From NCBI GenBank assembly GCA_002469605.1, contig DKMV01000231.1, positions 20,942 through 29,724 on the forward strand: a DNA stretch of 8,783 nt, written 5' to 3'. Under the pieces are notes generated by a model, which saw only the letters and a program-made list of their open reading frames with translations, had not been told where the DNA came from and ran no database searches. This DNA is from Leclercia sp. UBA7405. Lineage in GTDB: Bacteria; Pseudomonadota; Gammaproteobacteria; Enterobacterales; Enterobacteriaceae. The translations under genes and the position numbers were made by a program. Positions 1-6,282 of the stretch are shown here, in pieces. Within the stretch, counting starts at the first letter, position 1. Each line of letters opens with the position of its first letter.

Positions 1-36
1 GTCATTGGAAAACATGCCACGAAATTTTTTCAACAT
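1..36 (-). CDS. mreB: MreB, rod-shape actin homologue (5' fragment only)
   Basis: Only the first 12 codons are inside the window, read leftward from the ATG at 34-36. They translate as MLKKFRGMFSND, the start of enterobacterial MreB, the actin-like filament protein that guides lateral cell-wall synthesis under the inner membrane. On the minus strand a CAGGA-like ribosome binding site lies about 10 to 14 bases upstream (near 49-53). In E. coli mreB also sits directly downstream of csrD on the same strand, so both gene order and sequence support the call. The rest of the gene is beyond the left edge. Confidence 0.93.
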   Translation of the reverse strand, partial: MLKKFRGMFSND

Positions 37-315
37 ACTAAGGGATAATCCTGAAAGCTGGGGCGGAAAACAAAATCCGCTTACTTTACCAACCACGCGC
101 AGCAGCGACAAGGCGCAAAAATCGCCTGCTACGGTGAAAATTAGTGCAGTACGTTTCCTTTGCTACAAATTCAACTCCTGACTCCCTCAGGACTGAGTAA
201 CCAGCGCGTTCCTCACTTTCATTTGTAAACAATCAAAGGTCGTTCACTGTCTTTTTGCTCGTCATACTCAAGCTACAGGCGCGATATTCTACGTGAAAAC
301 AAATTAAACGGCAGG
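37..315. other. csrD-mreB intergenic region (mreB leader)
   Basis: These 279 bases hold no ORF that I can support. They should carry the mreB promoter(s) and leader, since in E. coli mreB has its own promoters between csrD and mreB. I could not fix a convincing -35/-10 pair on the minus strand. The best is a weak TTGTAG, 17 bases, ACTAAT arrangement near 135-163. A short inverted repeat TCCTGA/TCAGGA (176-192, 5-base loop) is followed on the minus strand by GTTGAATTT. It could be a weak terminator for csrD or simply local structure. Confidence 0.5.
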
Positions 316-2256
316 TTAAACAGAGTATCTTTGCGAATATTTTTTCACATTACTGTCAAGCGGCTGAGAGGCTGCAAAAAAATCCCCCTGACCACCAGCT
401 ACGCCGCGCTCTGTCAACGTCTGCCATTCACTGCGAGAACGCACACCTGTGGCAAATACCCGGGTTTGTGTTCCTTTGCACGCCTCTACCAGGCTCTGAA
501 CCAGCAGCTGGTTTTCGGTGCGCTTTTCGATATTCCTTACTAGTCCCGGATGCAGCTTCAACAGCGCCACATCCAGAGCCTTGATCCAGCTGGTGCTGAC
601 GAGGGTTAACCCCGCCTGGGTGACCGCCACGCGGGCACCCAGCGCAGTTACCAGCCGCACCACCGGCTGTAAACGGCTGATATGTTGACAGACATCTGCC
701 TCAGCAAGTTCAAAAATAATCCGTTTTCGCTGTGATTTTTCACACTGCATTAAAATATCGCGCAGCCAGCGCTGAAAACGCGGGCGAATAAGCGACTCTA
801 CCGTGATCTCCAGTGCCAGATTCTCCTCTGGCCAGTAGGAGAGGAACGGCAATAGCCGGGAGATTTGCTGGCGGTCGTACTCTTCCGACAGACCAAACTG
901 CTGAATTATCGGCAGATACTCCGCTGACACCACCTCTTCATTGCCATCAAAAAGGCGGCACAGCAGTTCACGATGATGCACCATACCGTCTTTCATAACG
1001 GCAGGCTTCTGATAAATGCGCGGACCGCCGCGGCTGAGCATCTGTTCGATTAGGGTTCGCCAGCGCACGTTACCACGCCCCTTTTCGGGCAGGGAGTCGT
1101 CGTATACCGTCCAGCCGTTCGCCCCCTGCAGTACGGCATTGCGGGTGGCGACCTCCGCATGCTCCATCACCTGCTCAACGGACTGCCCGCCGCGCCAGGC
1201 GCAGATGCCAATATGCACCATATCATCCCGATCCAGCATTTTACTGGCCGGCAGCGCATCCACGGTTTTGAGCAGCAGGCTGGCGATACTTTCAGATTCT
1301 TTTAAGGTGCGATGGGGAAGCAGCACCGCGTAATCGCTGCGGTGATAGCGCGCCAGCAGCGCCCCTGGATAACGCATAATAAAGGTAGAGAGCAGATTGA
1401 TGAGGGTGAAGCGGTTCTCTTCTGCCACGGCCAGCCCCCAGTTATCCTTCAGCAGATCAAAATCTGGCAGGCGGACCATCATCACGATGCCGTGCGATCC
1501 CACTTTCTCCGGATCTTCGAGCAGCGTCGCCAGCTGATTATCAAAGAAGAGACGGTTATTGAGGCCGGTTTTATTGTCATGGGCGGCATAGGAGCGGATC
1601 AGCGTATCCATCCGGCTGCGCTGGTCGCTGGCAAACTGAATTTCTGATAACAGCACATCCAGCGCGCTGCTGGCGCGTGCCGGCCATTCATAGATGGAGC
1701 CGCGCACGTGGGCACCGCGCTCACCGTTCAGGATACGTACCGAACGCGTTTCCAGTAGCTCCTGCCCGGAGAGCTGACGGCGCAGCCAGCGCACGGCCAG
1801 CAAAATCAGCAGCACAATAAACGCGACTGCTATCGTCAGGGGGGCGGTGGTCAACAGCGAGTGGAAGTAGCTGTTCATGGGATCCAGGTAGACCAGCCCG
1901 ATCGTCATGCCCGGATTTTTAAGCGAGGGCACCTGTAACTCACGATACTGTATTTGTACGCCTGCCGGATGGTAGCTGCCCGGCCGCTTATGGCTTAACA
2001 GGGTTTTGGCCCCTTGCTTTACGGTCACCTGGGCGATGTCGACCGGTGCCATCAGCTCGTCTAACTGGAGGGAGATCCCCGCAAACGGCGTACTGACGAG
2101 CCGGGAGTCGATTACCGAAGCCACGGCATGAACGCGGTTTACCAGCTTATCCTGAATGGCATTGTAGAAGCTCAGCGAGCAGCCAATCAGAATGACAAAG
2201 ATGGTTAGGCCGGTCAGCAACGTGATAAAAGCGGAAAACTTCGTCGATAATCGCAT
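316..2256 (-). CDS. csrD: CsrD, regulator of CsrB/CsrC sRNA decay (degenerate GGDEF-EAL)
   Basis: The protein is 646 residues, the E. coli length, starting at MRLSTKFSAF (ATG at 2254-2256). Known role: this inner-membrane protein makes the CsrB and CsrC RNAs susceptible to RNase E, so it frees CsrA. In E. coli it responds to unphosphorylated EIIA-Glc. Visible features are TM helices at about 8-30 and 138-157 around a periplasmic loop, then a HAMP-like linker, a GGDEF-like domain and an EAL-like domain. Both signature motifs are degenerate: HRSDY at 305-309 replaces GGDEF, and the EAL position reads ELL at 430-432. Cyclic di-GMP synthesis or breakdown is therefore not expected, as in E. coli CsrD. 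The C-terminus QPLDSNVKKYSQRYSV is typical of the family. An in-frame ATG 31 codons upstream is rejected because that stretch has no family similarity. The gene diverges from acuI and precedes mreB. Confidence 0.96.
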   Translation of the reverse strand: MRLSTKFSAFITLLTGLTIFVILIGCSLSFYNAIQDKLVNRVHAVASVIDSRLVSTPFAGISLQLDELMAPVDIAQVTVKQGAKTLLSHKRPGSYHPAGVQIQYRELQVPSLKNPGMTIGLVYLDPMNSYFHSLLTTAPLTIAVAFIVLLILLAVRWLRRQLSGQELLETRSVRILNGERGAHVRGSIYEWPARASSALDVLLSEIQFASDQRSRMDTLIRSYAAHDNKTGLNNRLFFDNQLATLLEDPEKVGSHGIVMMVRLPDFDLLKDNWGLAVAEENRFTLINLLSTFIMRYPGALLARYHRSDYAVLLPHRTLKESESIASLLLKTVDALPASKMLDRDDMVHIGICAWRGGQSVEQVMEHAEVATRNAVLQGANGWTVYDDSLPEKGRGNVRWRTLIEQMLSRGGPRIYQKPAVMKDGMVHHRELLCRLFDGNEEVVSAEYLPIIQQFGLSEEYDRQQISRLLPFLSYWPEENLALEITVESLIRPRFQRWLRDILMQCEKSQRKRIIFELAEADVCQHISRLQPVVRLVTALGARVAVTQAGLTLVSTSWIKALDVALLKLHPGLVRNIEKRTENQLLVQSLVEACKGTQTRVFATGVRSRSEWQTLTERGVAGGQGDFFAASQPLDSNVKKYSQRYSV

Positions 2257-2257
2257 C

Positions 2258-2277
2258 CTTGAGATTACTCCGTGAAT
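2258..2277 (-). promoter_or_regulatory. csrD ribosome binding region with two GGA motifs
   Basis: Just upstream of the csrD ATG the minus strand reads CACGGAGTAATCTCAAGG. CGGAG, about 11 bases from the start, is the likely Shine-Dalgarno, and a second GGA overlaps the start codon (AAGGATG). GGA is the core of CsrA binding sites, so feedback by CsrA on csrD translation is possible. That is inference only: neither site is shown here to lie in a hairpin loop. Confidence 0.35.
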
Positions 2278-2287
2278 GAATGAAGGT

Positions 2288-2309
2288 AGCAAGTAAGCAC
2301 TAACTTGCT
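2288..2309 (-). repeat. Inverted repeat in the csrD leader
   Basis: AGCAAGT (2288-2294) and ACTTGCT (2303-2309) are perfect complements separated by 8 bases. The repeat lies between the putative csrD promoter and the csrD start, so it would form a 7-bp hairpin in the 5' leader of csrD. There is no U tract, so it does not look like a terminator. It could be a leader structure or a protein-binding dyad. Function unknown. Confidence 0.45.
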
Positions 2310-2321
2310 TTAAGCAGCGGC

Positions 2322-2349
2322 ATACTACCAAACCTGGCGGATCTGGCAA
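2322..2349 (-). promoter_or_regulatory. Putative sigma-70 promoter of csrD
   Basis: On the minus strand, TTGCCA (2344-2349, 5 of 6 to consensus) and TAGTAT (2322-2327, 4 of 6) are separated by 16 bases. This is the best -35/-10 pair upstream of csrD and gives a leader of roughly 60 bases. The prediction is by eye only. Confidence 0.4.
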
Positions 2350-2388
2350 TTTATTGCGTTAAATCGGCATGGCGTTTCAATGAGCGAG

Positions 2389-2394
2389 TATAGT
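2389..2394 (+). promoter_or_regulatory. Putative -10 element of acuI
   Basis: TATAGT matches the sigma-70 -10 consensus at 5 of 6 bases and lies 45 bases before the acuI start. No good -35 hexamer is found at 16 to 18 bases upstream, so the promoter is weak or activator-dependent, or the call is wrong. Confidence 0.3.
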
Positions 2395-2439
2395 CGTCAG
2401 AAATTATTTTCCCATCATCATGCTTAGTAAGGAACCTGT

Positions 2440-3414
2440 ATGCAGGCATTGATCTTAGAACAGCAGGACGGCAAAACCCTTGCCTCAGTCCAGTCCATTG
2501 AAGCGAGCCATCTGCCTGAAGGGGATGTGACCGTTGATATCGACTGGTCCAGTCTAAATTATAAGGACGCGCTTGCCATTACCGGCACGGGTAAAATTAT
2601 TCGCAATTTCCCAATGGTTCCGGGTATCGACTTCGCGGGCCGCGTGCACGCGAGCGAAGATCCGCGCTTTCATGTAGGGCAGCAGGTCCTGCTCACCGGC
2701 TGGGGCGTAGGTGAAAATCACTGGGGCGGTCTGGCTGACCAGGCGCGCGTGAAAGGCGACTGGCTGGTGCCTATGCCAAAAGGCCTTGATGGTCGTAAAG
2801 CGATGATTATCGGCACCGCTGGCTTTACCGCCATGCTCTGCGTGATGGCGCTGGAAGAGGCCGGCGTGCGTCCGGAATCAGGAGAGATTCTGGTCACCGG
2901 CGCCAGCGGCGGCGTGGGCAGCACGGCGGTTGCCCTGCTGCACAAGCTTGGTTATCAGGTGGTGGCGGTCTCTGGTCGCGAGAGCACCCATGATTATCTG
3001 CGCACCCTGGGCGCAAGCCGTATTCTGGGTCGCGATGAGTTCAATGAGACCCGCCCGCTGGAAAAACAGCTCTGGGCCGGGGCTGTCGATACCGTGGGCG
3101 ACAAAGTGCTGGCGAAAGTGCTGGCGCAGATGAACTACGGCGGCTGTGTGGCGGCCTGTGGCCTGGCGGGCGGCTTTGCCCTGCCAACCACGGTGATGCC
3201 GTTTATTCTGCGTAATGTGCGTTTGCAGGGAGTAGATTCGGTCATGGCACCGGCGGCACGCCGCGCCCAGGCATGGGAGCGCCTGGTACGCGATCTGCCA
3301 GAATCCTTCTTTGACCAGAGCGCCACCCAGATCAGTCTGCAAGAGGCGCCGGAATATGCCGCGAAAATCATCGGCAATCAGTTCCAGGGCCGAACCCTGG
3401 TTAAGATTGCTTAA
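2440..3414 (+). CDS. acuI: AcuI, NADPH-dependent acrylyl-CoA reductase
   Basis: The product has 324 residues, identical in length to E. coli AcuI (YhdH) and closely similar throughout. It is a zinc-independent medium-chain dehydrogenase/reductase of the quinone oxidoreductase type. Known role: it reduces the toxic electrophile acryloyl-CoA to propionyl-CoA with NADPH in the cytoplasm. The N-terminal GroES-like domain includes SSLNYKDAL (about 37-45) and PGIDFAG (61-67). The Rossmann dinucleotide-binding motif GASGGVG is at 154-160, and the protein ends GRTLVKIA. The ATG is preceded by TAAGGA (2428-2433) at good spacing. The gene is divergent from csrD and followed 77 bases later by msrP, and it appears monocistronic. 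Confidence 0.96.
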   Translation: MQALILEQQDGKTLASVQSIEASHLPEGDVTVDIDWSSLNYKDALAITGTGKIIRNFPMVPGIDFAGRVHASEDPRFHVGQQVLLTGWGVGENHWGGLADQARVKGDWLVPMPKGLDGRKAMIIGTAGFTAMLCVMALEEAGVRPESGEILVTGASGGVGSTAVALLHKLGYQVVAVSGRESTHDYLRTLGASRILGRDEFNETRPLEKQLWAGAVDTVGDKVLAKVLAQMNYGGCVAACGLAGGFALPTTVMPFILRNVRLQGVDSVMAPAARRAQAWERLVRDLPESFFDQSATQISLQEAPEYAAKIIGNQFQGRTLVKIA

Positions 3415-3425
3415 TCTTCAATTTT
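3384..3425 (+). terminator. Possible weak terminator at the end of acuI
   Basis: Two small hairpins overlap the acuI stop codon. CCAGGG/CCCTGG (3384-3400, 5-base loop) lies in the last codons. AAGATT/AATCTT (3403-3418, 4-base loop) is followed by CAATTTTT. The second stem is AT-rich, only 6 bp, and its T tract is offset by two bases, so termination would be inefficient. Some acuI read-through into msrPQ is possible. Confidence 0.35.
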
Positions 3426-3451
3426 TCGTGACATATTCGCGTTAACCCCAC

Positions 3452-3487
3452 TCCTCCGTCATGCTTAACAAAACGCATGTCGGAGGA
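3452..3487 (+). promoter_or_regulatory. Inverted repeat covering the msrP ribosome binding site
   Basis: The arms 3452-3464 (TCCTCCGTCATGC) and 3475-3487 (GCATGTCGGAGGA) are complementary over 13 positions with one T-T mismatch, around a 10-base loop. The right arm contains the whole GGAGGA Shine-Dalgarno of msrP (3482-3487), and the left arm carries the anti-Shine-Dalgarno CCTCC. In RNA this would be a stable stem hiding the ribosome binding site. Translation of msrP, and of the coupled msrQ, may therefore be controlled by unfolding of this stem through temperature, a protein, an sRNA or read-through translation from upstream. The same palindrome in DNA could instead be an operator. What is seen is the pairing; the function is inferred. 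Confidence 0.6.
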
Positions 3488-3491
3488 TGCC

Positions 3492-4493
3492 ATGAAAACG
3501 AAAAAACTGACGGAAGCCGATGTCACCGCTGAATCGGTCTTTATGCTCCAGCGCCGCCAGATCCTGAAAATGCTTGGCATCAGCGCCACTGCACTTACTC
3601 TTTCCCCTGCGGCGCATGCCGATCTGCTCGACTGGTTTAAAGGCAACGATCGCCCGAAAGCGCCCGCCGGCAAGCCGCTGACCTTTACCCAGCCTGCACA
3701 GTGGCACAGCAATCTGCCCCTGACGCCGGAAGATAAGATCACCGGCTATAACAACTTCTATGAATTTGGCCTCGATAAAGCCGATCCGGCCGCCAACGCC
3801 GGCAGCATGAAGACCGATCCCTGGACGCTGACAATTGACGGCGAAGTGGCGAAGCCCCTGACGCTCGATCATCACGACCTGACTACCCGTTTCCCGCTGG
3901 AGGAGCGCATTTACCGCATGCGCTGCGTGGAGGCCTGGTCGATGGTAGTGCCGTGGATTGGCTTCCCGCTGCACAAGCTGCTGGCGATGGTGGAGCCCAC
4001 CAGCAATGCCAAATATGTCGCCTTCCAGACGCTTTACGCCCCGGAGCAGATGCCCGGCCAGAAAGACCGCTTTATCGGCGGCGGCATGGAATACCCCTAT
4101 GTAGAGGGTCTGCGTCTTGACGAGGCCATGCATCCCCTCACCCTGCTCAGCGTCGGGGTCTATGGAAAGGCGCTCCCGCCGCAGAACGGGGCCCCCATTC
4201 GCTTAACCGTGCCGTGGAAATATGGCTTTAAGGGGATCAAATCCATCGTCAGCATCAAGCTGACCCGCGAGCGTCCGCCCACCACCTGGAACCTCGCGGC
4301 GCCGGATGAATATGGGTTCTACGCCAACGTCAATCCCCATGTGGATCACCCCCGCTGGTCGCAGGCCACCGAGCGCGTGATCGGTTCCGGCGGCGCGCTG
4401 GATGTGAAGCGCCAGCCAACACTGCTGTTTAACGGCTATGCCGACCAGGTGGCTTCACTCTATCGCGGGCTCGACTTACGGGAGAGCTTCTAG
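3492..4493 (+). CDS. msrP: MsrP, periplasmic methionine sulfoxide reductase catalytic subunit (molybdopterin)
   Basis: The protein is 333 residues (E. coli MsrP/YedY has 334) and very similar to it. With MsrQ it reduces both R and S methionine sulfoxide in periplasmic proteins damaged by reactive chlorine species. A Tat signal is clear: RR at 21-22 within QRRQILK, a short hydrophobic stretch, and cleavage after AHA at residue 43. In the sulfite oxidase-like domain, Cys145 in [10 protein letters not shown] is the molybdenum ligand (Cys102 of the mature protein, as in E. coli). [15 protein letters not shown] and [20 protein letters not shown] are conserved. I chose the ATG at 3492, five codons after the first possible one, because GGAGGA precedes it and the N-terminus then matches the family. 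In E. coli K-12 the gene sits elsewhere, near hiuH; the acuI-msrPQ-aroQ arrangement is that of Salmonella and Klebsiella. Confidence 0.95.
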   Translation: MKTKKLTEADVTAESVFMLQRRQILKMLGISATALTLSPAAHADLLDWFKGNDRPKAPAGKPLTFTQPAQWHSNLPLTPEDKITGYNNFYEFGLDKADPAANAGSMKTDPWTLTIDGEVAKPLTLDHHDLTTRFPLEERIYRMRCVEAWSMVVPWIGFPLHKLLAMVEPTSNAKYVAFQTLYAPEQMPGQKDRFIGGGMEYPYVEGLRLDEAMHPLTLLSVGVYGKALPPQNGAPIRLTVPWKYGFKGIKSIVSIKLTRERPPTTWNLAAPDEYGFYANVNPHVDHPRWSQATERVIGSGGALDVKRQPTLLFNGYADQVASLYRGLDLRESF

Positions 4494-5092
4494 TGCGGTT
4501 AACCCTGAAACAGATAACCTGGCTGAAGGTGGCCCTGCATCTTGCGGGGATCCTCCCCTTAATCTGGCTCTTCTGGGCCGCCAGCCACGGTGGGTTTAGC
4601 GCCGATCCGGCGAAAGATATTCAGCATTTTACGGGTAGGATGGCTCTTAAATTCCTGCTGGCCAGCTTGCTGGTCTCCCCGCTGGCGCGTTACGCTAAAC
4701 AGCCGCTATTGATTCGTACCCGACGCCTGCTGGGCTTATGGTGTTTCGCCTGGGCAACGCTTCATCTCACCAGCTATGCGCTGCTGGAGCTGGGGATTAA
4801 CAATCTGGCGCTACTGGGCAGTGAACTGGTCAGCCGCCCCTATTTAACCCTGGGGGTCATAAGCTGGATTATTTTGCTGGCCTTAACCTTAACCTCAACC
4901 CAGTACGCGCAGCGAAAACTGGGCCGACGCTGGCAACTGTTGCATAATTTCGTCTATCTGGTGGCGATCCTGGCACCCATCCATTACCTGTGGTCGGTGA
5001 AGATCCTCTCCCCTCAGCCCGTCATCTACGCACTGCTGGCGCTGGCGCTGTTGGCGTGGCGTTACAAGAAGTTCCGCCAATGGTTACGATAG
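4493..5092 (+). CDS. msrQ: MsrQ, heme-containing membrane subunit of MsrPQ
   Basis: This 199-residue polytopic membrane protein starts at GTG 4493. The start shares one base with the msrP stop (TAGTG), so translation is probably coupled; GGAGAG at 4481-4486 serves as ribosome binding site. MsrQ (YedZ) belongs to the ferric reductase-like transmembrane family and passes electrons from the cytoplasmic flavin reductase or the quinone pool to MsrP. Several hydrophobic helices are visible, at about 14-30, 50-64, 80-98, 117-133, 150-168 and 174-188. Candidate heme histidines are H91 (TLHLTSY), H151 (LLHNFVY) and H164 (PIHYLWS), matching the conserved ones in E. coli. The C-terminus is about 12 residues shorter than the E. 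coli protein, in a variable cytoplasmic tail. Confidence 0.95.
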   Translation: MRLTLKQITWLKVALHLAGILPLIWLFWAASHGGFSADPAKDIQHFTGRMALKFLLASLLVSPLARYAKQPLLIRTRRLLGLWCFAWATLHLTSYALLELGINNLALLGSELVSRPYLTLGVISWIILLALTLTSTQYAQRKLGRRWQLLHNFVYLVAILAPIHYLWSVKILSPQPVIYALLALALLAWRYKKFRQWLR

Positions 5093-5124
5093 TTCGTTAA
5101 ACTGTGCGTATTCCCGCAGAATAG

Positions 5125-5162
5125 TTATCAACCGTGAATCTTTTTCGGATAGCGGTTGATAA
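5125..5162. repeat. 10-bp perfect inverted repeat between msrQ and aroQ
   Basis: TTATCAACCG (5125-5134) and CGGTTGATAA (5153-5162) are perfect complements with an 18-base spacer, within which ATC/GAT (38-40 and 48-50 of this line) could extend the stem. It lies 33 bases after the msrQ stop and about 50 bases before the aroQ -10 box. It may end msrPQ transcription, though no T tract follows on either strand, or it may be an operator dyad upstream of the aroQ-accBC promoter. I cannot choose between these. Confidence 0.5.
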
Positions 5163-5187
5163 TCTTCCCTGATAAGACCAGTATTTA

Positions 5188-5216
5188 GCTGCCAAATGCC
5201 ACGAAATCGTTATAAT
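5188..5216 (+). promoter_or_regulatory. Putative sigma-70 promoter of aroQ-accB-accC
   Basis: TATAAT at 5211-5216 is a perfect -10 box, followed by GTGCGAC, which gives a start near 5223. The position at 17 bases upstream (5188-5193, GCTGCC) is a poor -35, so an activator or upstream elements may help. By recall, E. coli accBC is likewise transcribed from a promoter well upstream of accB with a long leader and is repressed by excess AccB. Whether that holds here is inference. Confidence 0.6.
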
Positions 5217-5326
5217 GTGCGACTTCGGTTTTCCGGACAGGGGTTTTTCGCCTCTGAAAGGGTGACAATCGCGCATCTAAGGTATATTTTGTTTTTTACC
5301 TGAGAATCGCAGGAGATAGCGGCACA
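5217..5326 (+). other. Leader of aroQ-accB-accC
   Basis: About 105 bases separate the predicted transcription start from aroQ. They contain a small hairpin CAGGGG/CCTCTG (5238-5256, one G-U pair, 7-base loop) and a weaker AGGTA/TACCT pair (5280-5301) with a T-rich loop. The ribosome binding site is AGGAG at 5311-5315, about 11 bases before the ATG. I see no leader peptide with a telling codon run and no recognised riboswitch. Confidence 0.4.
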
Positions 5327-5779
5327 ATGGCTGGAAAATTTCACATCTTAGTTTTGAACGGACCGAACCTGAACATGCTCGGCACCCGTGAGCCGGAGAA
5401 GTACGGCACGCTGACGTTAACAGAAATTGTTAACCGGCTGAGTACAGAAGCGGCAGCGCTCGGTGTGGATATTGACCATTTTCAGTCAAACGCGGAGTAC
5501 GCACTCATCGACCGAATTCATCAGGCTAAAGACACTGTTGACTATATCCTGATCAATCCGGCCGCGTTTACGCACACCAGTGTCGCGCTTCGTGACGCGC
5601 TGTTGGCGGTGAGCATTCCGTTTATCGAGATTCACCTCAGCAACGTGCATGCGCGGGAGCCGTTCCGCCACCACTCGTATCTGTCTGATATCGCCGCTGG
5701 CGTCATCTGCGGACTGGGTGCGGACGGTTATTCATTCGCTTTACAGACAGCGGTAAAACGCCTGTCACAATCACACTAA
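5327..5779 (+). CDS. aroQ: AroQ, type II 3-dehydroquinate dehydratase
   Basis: The 150-residue protein is full length for the family and catalyses dehydration of 3-dehydroquinate to 3-dehydroshikimate, the third step of the shikimate pathway, in the cytoplasm as a dodecamer. Family motifs are intact: [17 protein letters not shown] (11-27) with catalytic Tyr26, the active-site lid Arg21, QSNAE (53-57), NPAAFTHTS (77-85), and [17 protein letters not shown] (101-117) with the general acid His103. E. coli K-12 lacks this enzyme and uses the unrelated type I AroD. Many other enterics carry aroQ directly before accB, as here. It is first in the operon and accB follows after 22 bases. Confidence 0.96.
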   Translation: MAGKFHILVLNGPNLNMLGTREPEKYGTLTLTEIVNRLSTEAAALGVDIDHFQSNAEYALIDRIHQAKDTVDYILINPAAFTHTSVALRDALLAVSIPFIEIHLSNVHAREPFRHHSYLSDIAAGVICGLGADGYSFALQTAVKRLSQSH

Positions 5780-5801
5780 ACAAAGAGTACGGAACCCACT
5801 C

Positions 5802-6272
5802 ATGGATATTCGTAAGATTAAAAAACTGATCGAGCTGGTTGAAGAATCAGGCATCTCCGAACTGGAAATTTCTGAAGGCGAAGAGTCTGTACGCATCAGC
5901 CGTGCCGCGCCAAACGCGGGCTACCCGGTAATGCAACAGGCTTATGCTGCACCAATGATGCAGCAGCCAGCTCTGTCTAACGCCGTTGCTCCAGCTAATA
6001 CTCCAGCAATGGAAGCGCCAGCAGCAGCGGAAATCAGTGGTCACATCGTACGTTCCCCAATGGTCGGTACTTTCTACCGCACGCCGAGCCCGGACGCTAA
6101 AGCGTTCATCGAAGTCGGCCAGAAAGTTAACGCGGGCGATACCCTGTGCATCGTTGAAGCCATGAAAATGATGAACCAAATCGAAGCAGACAAATCGGGT
6201 ACTGTGAAAGCGATTCTGGTCGAAAGTGGTCAGCCGGTAGAATTTGACGAGCCGCTGGTCGTCATCGAGTAA
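5802..6272 (+). CDS. accB: AccB, biotin carboxyl carrier protein of acetyl-CoA carboxylase
   Basis: The product has 156 residues, the same as E. coli AccB and nearly identical to it. It carries the biotin that AccC carboxylates and that AccA/AccD use to make malonyl-CoA, the committed step of fatty acid synthesis. Three parts are visible: an N-terminal helical domain (1-35, [17 protein letters not shown]), a flexible Ala/Pro/Met/Gln-rich linker (about 36-76), and a biotinyl domain (77-156) with Lys122 in EAMKM as the biotinylation site. The thumb loop typical of enteric AccB (about 91-100, [10 protein letters not shown]) is present. In E. coli the N-terminal part is linked to autoregulation of accBC. 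The Shine-Dalgarno is weak (ACGGA near 5789-5793). accC starts 10 bases after the stop. Confidence 0.97.
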   Translation: MDIRKIKKLIELVEESGISELEISEGEESVRISRAAPNAGYPVMQQAYAAPMMQQPALSNAVAPANTPAMEAPAAAEISGHIVRSPMVGTFYRTPSPDAKAFIEVGQKVNAGDTLCIVEAMKMMNQIEADKSGTVKAILVESGQPVEFDEPLVVIE

Positions 6273-6282
6273 CGAGGCGAAC

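Noticed and set aside
316..2256. Active diguanylate cyclase or phosphodiesterase in csrD
   Set aside because: The GGDEF site reads HRSDY and the EAL site reads ELL, so catalysis is not expected; this is the normal state of CsrD.
2257..2349. Longer csrD start adding 31 residues (MPDPPGLVV...)
   Set aside because: The extra stretch has no family similarity, and the start at 2256 gives exactly the usual 646 residues with a Shine-Dalgarno. The extension would also cover the putative csrD promoter.
3477..3491. msrP start five codons upstream (MSEDA...)
   Set aside because: That ATG lies inside the hairpin arm and before the GGAGGA site. The start at 3492 has the proper ribosome binding site and family N-terminus.
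3465..4133. Long open frame on the minus strand opposite msrP, and similar frames opposite acuI, accC and prmA
   Set aside because: These are shadows of GC-rich coding genes. They show no recognisable domain and the plus-strand genes explain the sequence fully.
6244..6282. accC start 13 codons upstream
   Set aside because: It lies inside the end of accB. ATG 6283 gives [11 protein letters not shown], the conserved N-terminus, with GAGG upstream.
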